Source: Veillonella sp. (GTDB lineage Bacteria > Bacillota > Negativicutes > Veillonellales > Veillonellaceae). Taken from it: a stretch of DNA of 17,614 bases. This document shows positions 6,576 through 12,789 of this stretch, piece by piece (position 1 is the stretch's first letter; each line of letters opens with the position of its first letter). The DNA lies in contig DXZL01000021.1 in the NCBI GenBank assembly GCA_019419725.1, positions 1-17,614 of the forward strand, read 5' to 3'. The notes under the pieces were generated by a model. That model was not told the DNA's origin. It worked only from the letters and a program-made list of their open reading frames with translations, and did no database searches. A program made the translations under genes and the position numbers.

Positions 6576-7700
6576 TTAGTTACTGAAGTCAGTGTCTACG
6601 ATAGCAAATTGTGTATATTCAGGGCAGCGTTTTTGCATTTCTGCTTTAATTTTTTCTAATGTACCATGCGGATCTTCTTCGTCAAAGTCAAAGATAATAT
6701 CGTAGTAGATAACTTTCTTTTCTTCTTGTACGTAGAACGCATGTACTTGTACTACATGGGTATATAGACTCACAACTTGGTCGAGAGCTTGTCTTATTTC
6801 AAGCACTTCTACACTAGGTTGGTTTTCAGCATATACGCCAACGGTCATAGCAATACCAAATTTTTTATAGAGATGAACGGCGATACCTTTTGTTAGGGGA
6901 TGAATATCTGCCATGGTCATCGTATCTGGCACTGTAATATGAACGGAGCCAATTGTTTCACCAGGACCGTAGCTATTTAATACTAAATCATATACACCGC
7001 CCACATTTGGATGTTGAGCGATAGTTTCTTTAATTTCACGAACTAAGTTATCATCTGCACGAATGCCAAGCAAGTGATTATACATTTCTTTTAAAATGTC
7101 ATAAGCTGCTTTCAAAATCAATACGGAGATAGCGGCCCCTACATAACCTTGAATATCAAAGTTAAAGAAGAATACTAAAGCTGCAGATACCAAGGTAGCA
7201 AAGGTAATTACCGCATCAAAAAGGGCATCTATACCAGACGCTACAAGAGCATCGGATTTATATTTTTCACCTTGCGCCTTAATATAACGGCCCATTACAA
7301 CTTTTACAACGATAGCAACGGCGATAATGGCCAAGCTCGGAACATCAAAGGTAGATACCTCAGGATGAATTATTTTTTCTATGGATTCCTTAAGAGATCC
7401 AAGGCCGGCACCAAGGATGATGAAAGCAATCGCCATCGTAGTCATATATTCGATACGACCGTGACCAAATGGATGCTCCTTATCGGCACTTTTAGCTGCT
7501 AATTTTGTACCAACAATGGTCAATACAGAGGACAAAACGTCTGTTAAGTTATTTACCGCATCAAGGATGATGGCGATAGAGTTAGACGCAAGGCCTACAA
7601 TCATTTTAAAAATAACGAGAACGACGTTACCTATAATACCTTTTATACTAGCAAGCGTAATCCCCCGATTACGTGCTGCACTATTTTCTTGCAAAATCAT
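6576..7700 (-). CDS. Cation diffusion facilitator, manganese-type (MntE-like)
   Basis: 374 residues. It exports divalent metal across the cytoplasmic membrane by proton antiport. Six helices span about 15-205. The metal site in helix 2 reads LDAVNNLTD (D47, N51) and that in helix 5 reads GIDALFDA (D158, D162). The Asn/Asp pattern without His matches pneumococcal MntE and suggests Mn2+ rather than Zn2+; this is inference. HPFGHGRIEY (76-85) is the family loop. After the normal C-terminal ferredoxin-like domain (218-292) there is a second segment of the same size and pattern (295-373), so the protein is about 75 residues longer than FieF-type members. Start ATG at 7700 with AGAGG 11 nt upstream. 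It has its own promoter and terminator. Confidence 0.9.
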   Translation of the reverse strand: MILQENSAARNRGITLASIKGIIGNVVLVIFKMIVGLASNSIAIILDAVNNLTDVLSSVLTIVGTKLAAKSADKEHPFGHGRIEYMTTMAIAFIILGAGLGSLKESIEKIIHPEVSTFDVPSLAIIAVAIVVKVVMGRYIKAQGEKYKSDALVASGIDALFDAVITFATLVSAALVFFFNFDIQGYVGAAISVLILKAAYDILKEMYNHLLGIRADDNLVREIKETIAQHPNVGGVYDLVLNSYGPGETIGSVHITVPDTMTMADIHPLTKGIAVHLYKKFGIAMTVGVYAENQPSVEVLEIRQALDQVVSLYTHVVQVHAFYVQEEKKVIYYDIIFDFDEEDPHGTLEKIKAEMQKRCPEYTQFAIVDTDFSN

Positions 7701-7770
7701 ATTAAACTACACCTCTTACATTCAATTCACTAAGCTGTAAATCGAAGCCTATCGATTTATTTACATTTCT

Positions 7771-7799
7771 ATTATATCTTATCGATTATCATTTGTCAT
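7771..7799 (-). promoter_or_regulatory. Promoter of the cation diffusion facilitator gene
   Basis: On the minus strand ATGACA (plus 7794-7799) and TATAAT (plus 7771-7776) have a 17-nt spacer. The spacer contains GATAATCGATAAG, two GATAA-type half sites, which loosely recall Fur-family operators. That regulatory reading is weak. Confidence 0.75.
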
Positions 7800-7821
7800 T
7801 ATTTTTTTCGAAAAATTTTTA

Positions 7822-7838
7822 TAAAATCATTGATTTTA
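7822..7838. repeat. Perfect 8-1-8 palindrome in AT-rich intergenic DNA
   Basis: TAAAATCA-T-TGATTTTA is exactly symmetric. It lies about 25 bp upstream of the -35 of the metal-exporter gene and beside another self-complementary run (TTTTTCGAAAAA, 7804-7815). It could be a repressor site. No T-run follows, so it is not a normal terminator. Confidence 0.5.
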
Positions 7839-7883
7839 CTGAGTTATCAATAATTCTCATTTCTCAATTAGAATGTTTGATGT

Positions 7884-7899
7884 ATTGTGACTTCACAAT
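7884..7899. repeat. Perfect 7-2-7 inverted repeat just after the pseudouridine synthase stop codon
   Basis: ATTGTGA-CT-TCACAAT sits two bases beyond the stop of the gene ending at 7901. The half sites TGTGA/TCACA recall CRP-type sites, but the spacer is 2 rather than 6 nt. No terminator with a T-run is seen for this operon end. Confidence 0.5.
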
Positions 7900-7900
7900 C

Positions 7901-8959
7901 TTATGCAGTAACCGTAATACGCTCGCCTGTGCGCATGTGTGTAAATACAACCTTTTGGGCACGTAATTGGAAGGGCTGCCCTGTTGGTTGTGCGCCATAT
8001 AATGTATCCCCTACGAGAGGGTGACCTATATGGCTGAAAGCCACACGAATTTGATGTGTTTTTCCTGTGTACAAACGGACTAAAACCTCTGTATATCCAC
8101 ATTCTTGGGAGTTATGCACAGATTTGTCCACATTTCGACCACTTTTATCCACATTTGGTAATTCTATATCCACATTTTTTGATGCTCTATCCACAGAATT
8201 CGGGGACTTATTCACAGAGTTATCCACAGGCTGTGATTGATGTCTACATAGGACGGAATAATCTGTACGAGTCTCTTTTCCCTTAGGATTTACTTCGTAA
8301 TGAATCCCATCGGTACTGCGTTCCATAGGTAATACCAAGGAATCTTCGTCAGCTTCTACGATGCCTTCCACAGTAGCCATATACCACTTTTCAAAAGCAT
8401 TATCATCCATTTGCTGTTGATAAAGACTTTGGGCTAACCCGCTTTTAGCAATCACAATACAGCCTGTCGTATCTCTATCTAATCGATTCAAGAAGCGTAC
8501 CTTCCGCTTAATGCCATGTTCTTTAAAGTAATAGGCCACACCATTGGCAAGGGATATTTGGTCTTTAGAGTTTACCGTCACACCTGCTGGCTTATCCACA
8601 ATGAGGAGATCATCATCTTCATATAAGATATGTAGATCCATTTCTATAGGTTCGTAATCTATTTTTTCCTTCGACATGGCAATCCAAATCTCGTCACCTT
8701 CGGAGATAATATCCTTTGGTGTCGCCTTATGTCCGTTGATGTGGATTAATTTTTCCTCAAATAACTTAACTAAGGATTTACGAGGATATCTCGTATCAAG
8801 GACTTCGCCTAGCGAGATAAGCATACTATCACTCGTTTTGACCGCTTCTTGTTTCTTAGACGGCTGTACTAGAGCAAGTTTATTAGTATGTACAGCCTCT
8901 AAATCCGCAGCAGTTACGGTCCACAAAATATCGTCAGGGCGATGTGTTTTTCTCGCCAT
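7901..8959 (-). CDS. RluA-family pseudouridine synthase with S4 domain and a DnaA-box-encoded insertion
   Basis: 352 residues; converts specific uridines of rRNA to pseudouridine. An S4-type RNA-binding segment lies at about 46-93. The catalytic domain follows: VDKPAG (121-126), NRLDRDTTG (158-166, catalytic D161), KWYMATVEG, TGKTHQIR (298-305) and HPLVGDTLYG (313-322). Between the TDYSVL strand and the strand before TGKTHQIR, where relatives have a short loop, residues 240-288 form a polar 7-residue repeat with VD/VN at fixed positions. The DNA for this insert is the DnaA-box array at 8093-8228. Start ATG at 8959 with AAAGGAG; its A is shared with the TAA of the helicase gene upstream (TAATG), indicating translational coupling. 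Which uridine it modifies is not evident. Confidence 0.92.
   Translation of the reverse strand: MARKTHRPDDILWTVTAADLEAVHTNKLALVQPSKKQEAVKTSDSMLISLGEVLDTRYPRKSLVKLFEEKLIHINGHKATPKDIISEGDEIWIAMSKEKIDYEPIEMDLHILYEDDDLLIVDKPAGVTVNSKDQISLANGVAYYFKEHGIKRKVRFLNRLDRDTTGCIVIAKSGLAQSLYQQQMDDNAFEKWYMATVEGIVEADEDSLVLPMERSTDGIHYEVNPKGKETRTDYSVLCRHQSQPVDNSVNKSPNSVDRASKNVDIELPNVDKSGRNVDKSVHNSQECGYTEVLVRLYTGKTHQIRVAFSHIGHPLVGDTLYGAQPTGQPFQLRAQKVVFTHMRTGERITVTA
8093..8228 (+). promoter_or_regulatory. Cluster of eight same-orientation DnaA boxes
   Basis: Boxes on the plus strand: ATATCCACA 8093-8101, TTATGCACA 8112-8120, TTGTCCACA 8124-8132, TTATCCACA 8145-8153, ATATCCACA 8166-8174, CTATCCACA 8187-8195, TTATTCACA 8208-8216, TTATCCACA 8220-8228. 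Four match the consensus TTATNCACA exactly; the others differ at one position. Start-to-start distances are 19, 12, 21, 21, 21, 21 and 12 bp, so most boxes face the same side of the helix. The array lies wholly inside the pseudouridine synthase gene, in reverse orientation to it. Known parallels are the DnaA-box clusters of B. subtilis and datA/DARS of E. coli, which control initiator availability. That this one binds DnaA is inference from sequence. Confidence 0.8.
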
Positions 8960-11547
8960 TAGTATCTCCTTTCTACGAGCTCAGGGTCTCGTGGCATATA
9001 GTTCAGTAGCGAGCTTGGTTGAACCGCTCGGCCACGTATATTGGTTTGTTCAAAGGTAATGGTCAGCTCTTGCTTAGGACGCGTAATAGCCACATAGAAC
9101 AAGCGCTTTTCTTCGTCTTCACGGCCTTCTGCAATGGCAAATGGGCTTGGGAATGTACCTTCGTTGAGACCTGCTAGGAATACATGGTCAAACTCGCTCC
9201 CCTTTGCTTGGTGGATAGTAATGATAGGAATGCGATCTTCATTTCGCACCTGTTGAGCTGGCTCACCTGCGGTAAGGGCCGCCATCTGCAAGATTTGATT
9301 TAATCTCGCTAAACCAGGTGGTCCTTCATAGGCAGCATCTAGTTTTTCCATAATGCGATACAAATCGCGTATATGCTCTACCTTTGCCGCTTCTCCATGA
9401 GATTTATAGTATTCTAGAACCCCCATTTGGTTCATAATGTACGCCAATAACTTCGTTGGCAATTCCGTATAGGCCTTTCTACGTAATGTCGCCATTTGGG
9501 ACGCAATATTGGTGAAAGCCGCTTTATACTTATTGATTGCCACCATACGACCAGTCGTTGTAGGCACGATATTTTCTTTTACTGCATAGATTAAAAGCTG
9601 TGCTGTAGCCAAGATATCGTCCATTGCATTGTGCGTAGGCTCATGATTGATAGGAAACTCTGATGCTAAGAAGCCCAATTTATGGTTTGGCAAATTAGGG
9701 TAAAAGCGACGATAGATGTCGAGTGTATCATAAATAGCCTTGAATTCTGGATTACCTAAATTATGGCGTGCCAATTCATTAGTAAAGATGGTTACGTCAT
9801 AATTTACATTGTGGCCTACAATAATAGCATTCTTGGAAAATTCTTTAAAGGCTTGTAGCACTACAGCTGGCTCTTCACCGTGTTCTTGTAAATACGCATC
9901 GGAGAATCCGTGTACCTCTTCGGATTGTCCTACAGGTACGCCGGGGTTGATAAAGCGTTCAAAAGTCTCTAGAACCTGCCCATTTTCATCGATACGAATG
10001 GCTGCAATTTGAATGATACGATCCTGGGACGTATCGGTGCCCGTACTTTCTACGTCGTACACCACGACCTCATGATTTTCTAAACCACTGACGAGCTTAG
10101 CATAAGGCTCGGCTTCAAAGATAGGCATATCCATAAAGTCCGTCAATTTTAAGCCTACTTGCCGCGTCTCAGGGCTTTCAATAGCGGCAATACGCGCGTC
10201 ACCGATGCCGGCAACATAGCGTTTTATAATGCGCTTAGCGCTGACGGAGTCATTCGGGTTCATGAGCAGTTTAAAGTAAGCCATAACGTCTTTGATTTCT
10301 TGACGTCTAAAGAATTTAAACTCGTCAATGATCATAAAGTGACGACGTTCGTCTTCAGGCTTTTCATTGTTGAGGCGTTCAAAGGAGTCGCTCAGCCGTT
10401 GTGCCTTTTTATTATCCCGCACTAAAACGCCAATATTAGCATCCTTTGGCAAGGCGCAGATAGCTTCATAGATATATCTGCCCTCAAGATAGCTATTTTT
10501 ACAGCCTTTTATGAGAACAGGTTTGCCCTTTCTTTCACTATTGGCGCGAGGCAATTCAGTGTAGATAGAACCTACCAGATCAGGGAACATATTCTGCAAT
10601 GTTTTGAAAGCCATCGTAAAGAGAGTCCAATTAGAGCGGTAGTTTTCGTAGAAAATAATTTTTAAAGGCTTAAAATCCGCATCAAACTGCTTGAGCAAAC
10701 GGAATGGATCAGACCCACGCCATTCGTATATAGTTTGGAAATAATCCCCACATAATAGGACGTGATTACCTTCCCACAGCATTTCTAGAACCTTATACTC
10801 TAGTACGCCTGTGTCTTGCATTTCATCTACAGAGATATAACTATAACGGCTACGCCAACGCTCCCGAACTACAGGGTCTTGAAATAGGCGATGAACACCG
10901 CAAATGAGATCTGTGAAATCTAGACTATGTACAGAGGCTAAGCTTTCATCATAGGCGGCAATCCATTCGTGACCATGGTTCAAGAAATCGTGCAGCTCAC
11001 TGTAGAGCACATTGCCAAAGCTAGAAAACTGCTGCTCAATTGCGGCACGTTGTTCCTTCTGCAAACGCTCAATAGTTCGTTTATAATCGCCTACGAGATC
11101 ATCAGAATAAAAGCCATATAAGGAGCGATGTTCTTTCACCATGCCGATGATGTTGGCAAAGGACATTTCTCGCAATTTACCTGGACGATACGGTTCAGAC
11201 AATTCCTTGCAATCCTCTTCATCAAAGATGGTTACATCCGTATACAAGGTTTCATTGCGCTTTCCCTCTTGTTGGAGTACGAAAAAGCAAAAGCTGTGGA
11301 ATGTACTAACCTCCACAGCCTTTGCAGGACTGCCTACGAGCGATTGAATGCGGTCTTTCATCTCATTTGCCGCCTTATTCGTAAAGGTCATGCACAAGAT
11401 ATTCTCCGCCTTCGCATAGCCGCCCTCGATGAGGTGAGCCACTCGATAAGCAAGTGTATTCGTTTTTCCCGTCCCAGCGGACGCTAACAAGAGGATATTC
11501 TGTTCAACTTCATCAATAACGCGTTGTTGTTCACGATTGATAAGCAT
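8959..11547 (-). CDS. UvrD/PcrA-like superfamily 1A helicase with inserted DnaQ-like 3'-5' exonuclease
   Basis: 862 residues. Helicase motifs run in order: NREQQRVID Q-motif (4-12), Walker A GTGKT (25-29), Ia TFTNKAANEM, II DEMQD (about 240), III CGDYFQTIYEWRG, IV NYRS, V TIHQAKGSEFDH (about 772-783), VI LFYVAITRPK (about 813-822). Between IV and V, in what should be domain 2B and right after the GIGDARIAAIE segment, sits a complete DEDDh exonuclease at about 492-660: DVEST (Exo I), GHNVNYD (Exo II), HNAMDD (Exo III). Both active sites look intact. It probably unwinds and trims DNA 3' ends in repair or replication, which fits its place after dnaX and recR. Start ATG at 11547 with AGGAGG; 9 nt after the BofA-family gene. 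The stop overlaps the next gene by one base. Confidence 0.92.
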   Translation of the reverse strand: MLINREQQRVIDEVEQNILLLASAGTGKTNTLAYRVAHLIEGGYAKAENILCMTFTNKAANEMKDRIQSLVGSPAKAVEVSTFHSFCFFVLQQEGKRNETLYTDVTIFDEEDCKELSEPYRPGKLREMSFANIIGMVKEHRSLYGFYSDDLVGDYKRTIERLQKEQRAAIEQQFSSFGNVLYSELHDFLNHGHEWIAAYDESLASVHSLDFTDLICGVHRLFQDPVVRERWRSRYSYISVDEMQDTGVLEYKVLEMLWEGNHVLLCGDYFQTIYEWRGSDPFRLLKQFDADFKPLKIIFYENYRSNWTLFTMAFKTLQNMFPDLVGSIYTELPRANSERKGKPVLIKGCKNSYLEGRYIYEAICALPKDANIGVLVRDNKKAQRLSDSFERLNNEKPEDERRHFMIIDEFKFFRRQEIKDVMAYFKLLMNPNDSVSAKRIIKRYVAGIGDARIAAIESPETRQVGLKLTDFMDMPIFEAEPYAKLVSGLENHEVVVYDVESTGTDTSQDRIIQIAAIRIDENGQVLETFERFINPGVPVGQSEEVHGFSDAYLQEHGEEPAVVLQAFKEFSKNAIIVGHNVNYDVTIFTNELARHNLGNPEFKAIYDTLDIYRRFYPNLPNHKLGFLASEFPINHEPTHNAMDDILATAQLLIYAVKENIVPTTTGRMVAINKYKAAFTNIASQMATLRRKAYTELPTKLLAYIMNQMGVLEYYKSHGEAAKVEHIRDLYRIMEKLDAAYEGPPGLARLNQILQMAALTAGEPAQQVRNEDRIPIITIHQAKGSEFDHVFLAGLNEGTFPSPFAIAEGREDEEKRLFYVAITRPKQELTITFEQTNIRGRAVQPSSLLNYMPRDPELVERRY

Positions 11548-11556
11548 GAGGTCCTC

Positions 11557-11811
11557 CTATTTTAAAAAGCCGTACCATCCGGCTGCAATGAGCATTGGAA
11601 TAGGGCCTAGAATTGCTGTTAAAGCCCATACGCCCAAACCAATATCCATAGGAATATTGAGGATATGAACGCATACTAAATACGTCAAAATACCAGTTAC
11701 TGCATTCATAGCCACTCGTTTAATGGTGAAAAATGCTACTTTGAAAGCAATGTAGGCTACAGCAACGGATACAACCGCCGATATAATCGGTGATGCTAAT
11801 AAAGCTCCCAT
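11557..11811 (-). CDS. BofA-family small membrane protein
   Basis: 84 residues, three hydrophobic segments (about 5-30, 36-54, 58-80). The central NAVTGILTYLVCVHI and the following ILGPIPML fit the short BofA family (pro-sigma-K processing inhibitor in Bacillus), where an N..nG segment and an (I/L)LGxPG end are typical. Position supports this: in B. subtilis bofA also follows dnaX-yaaK-recR. Outside sporulating cells its role is unknown; here it may be a leftover or have a general membrane role. The ATG at 11811 comes one base after the recR stop, and AAAGGA lies inside the recR end, so it is translationally coupled. Confidence 0.72.
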   Translation of the reverse strand: MGALLASPIISAVVSVAVAYIAFKVAFFTIKRVAMNAVTGILTYLVCVHILNIPMDIGLGVWALTAILGPIPMLIAAGWYGFLK

Positions 11812-11812
11812 A

Positions 11813-12409
11813 TTATCCTTTCATTTCTTGGCGGTTCACTACAGCACCGCCTAATGTTAATTCATCGGCATATTCGATATCGCCACCTACAGGAACACCG
11901 CGGGCAATGCGCGTTACCTTAATGCCACTTGGACTTAATAAACGCGCCAAATAGAGAGCTGTCGCCTCCCCTTCTACATCTGGGTCAGTAGCGAGAATAA
12001 CCTCTTGTACGACACCATCACGAAGGCGGGCAATCAATTCTTTTACGCGAATATCGTCAGCACCGATGCCCTCCATAGGGGACAAAGCACCTTCTAATAC
12101 GTGATATAAGCCCTTATAGTCACCACTACGCTCGATAGCAATAACATCGCGAGATGTTTCAACGACCATAATCGTCGTTTGATCCCGGTTTGGATTGCTA
12201 CAGAATTCACAAGGGTCTTGAGCTGATAAGTTAAAGCAAATAGAACAGTGACGCGTAGCCCCCTTCGCTTCTACGATGGTTTCCACGAGACGGTCTACCT
12301 CTTCCTTCGGCATTTCTACCAAATGATAGGCCAAGCGTCTAGCCGACTTGGAGCCTATACCCGGCAAGCGGCGCAACTGCTCTACGAGCCGTTCTAAAGC
12401 GTTTGTCAT
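11813..12409 (-). CDS. recR: Recombination protein RecR
   Basis: 198 residues, full family length. It works with RecF/RecO in loading RecA on gapped DNA. An N-terminal helix-hairpin-helix LPGIGSKSARRLA (15-27), a four-Cys zinc finger (C55, C58, C67, C70), then a Toprim domain with E84 (VVET) and DPDVEGEAT (142-150), ending with TRIARGVPVGGDIEY. The start ATG at 12409 abuts the ybaB stop with no gap (TAA-ATG) and has no good ribosome site, which indicates coupled translation with ybaB. The order dnaX-ybaB-recR is widely conserved in bacteria. Confidence 0.97.
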   Translation of the reverse strand: MTNALERLVEQLRRLPGIGSKSARRLAYHLVEMPKEEVDRLVETIVEAKGATRHCSICFNLSAQDPCEFCSNPNRDQTTIMVVETSRDVIAIERSGDYKGLYHVLEGALSPMEGIGADDIRVKELIARLRDGVVQEVILATDPDVEGEATALYLARLLSPSGIKVTRIARGVPVGGDIEYADELTLGGAVVNRQEMKG

Positions 12410-12739
12410 TTAGAATAAACCTGTTGGCAAGTTAAGACCACCAGTGACTTTGCCCATTTCTTGAGCCAAGAGGTCGTCTACCTTTTTGCTAGCTTCGTTT
12501 ACAGCAGCCATTACTAAATCTTCTAACATTTCTACGTCTTCAGGATCAACTGCAGATGGGTTCAATTTCAAAGACTCGATGATTTTTTCACCGTTCATTA
12601 CAACTGTTACAGCACCGCCACCAACGGAAGCCTCTACTGTACGAGTTTTTAATTCTTCTTGCATTTTCTTCATATCTGCTTGCATTTTTTGAACTTTTTT
12701 CATCATGCCAGCCATATTGCCCATACCTTTACCAAACAT
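12410..12739 (-). CDS. ybaB: YbaB/EbfC nucleoid-associated protein
   Basis: 109 residues. A small dimeric DNA-binding protein found next to recR in most bacteria. It begins with a Met/Lys-rich helix (MAGMMKKVQKMQADMKKMQEE split around residues 8-28), followed by the sheet VEASVGGGAVTVVMNGEKIIESLKL in family order and a C-terminal helix (EDLVMAAVNEASKKV). The short Leu/Gly end is typical. A strong AAAGGAGG precedes the ATG at 12739. It lies 50 nt after dnaX in the same transcript. Confidence 0.95.
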   Translation of the reverse strand: MFGKGMGNMAGMMKKVQKMQADMKKMQEELKTRTVEASVGGGAVTVVMNGEKIIESLKLNPSAVDPEDVEMLEDLVMAAVNEASKKVDDLLAQEMGKVTGGLNLPTGLF

Positions 12740-12789
12740 TGTAATTCCTCCTTTTAGGACCTGCGTCCTATACTCATATGTTAATTAAT

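Noticed and set aside
7884..7899. CRP-type binding site
   Set aside because: The TGTGA/TCACA half sites are separated by 2 nt, not 6.
8066..8074. Opposite-strand DnaA-like box (TGTGTACAA)
   Set aside because: One mismatch, inverse orientation, and outside the regular spacing; it falls in the conserved TGKTHQIR coding region.
8093..8228. CRISPR array
   Set aside because: The repeated unit is only about 9-12 bp with a 21-bp period, lies in an open gene, and no cas genes are near.
8592..8600. A ninth exact TTATCCACA outside the array
   Set aside because: It encodes the conserved VDKPAG motif of the RluA family, so protein constraint explains it; it is 364 bp from the cluster.
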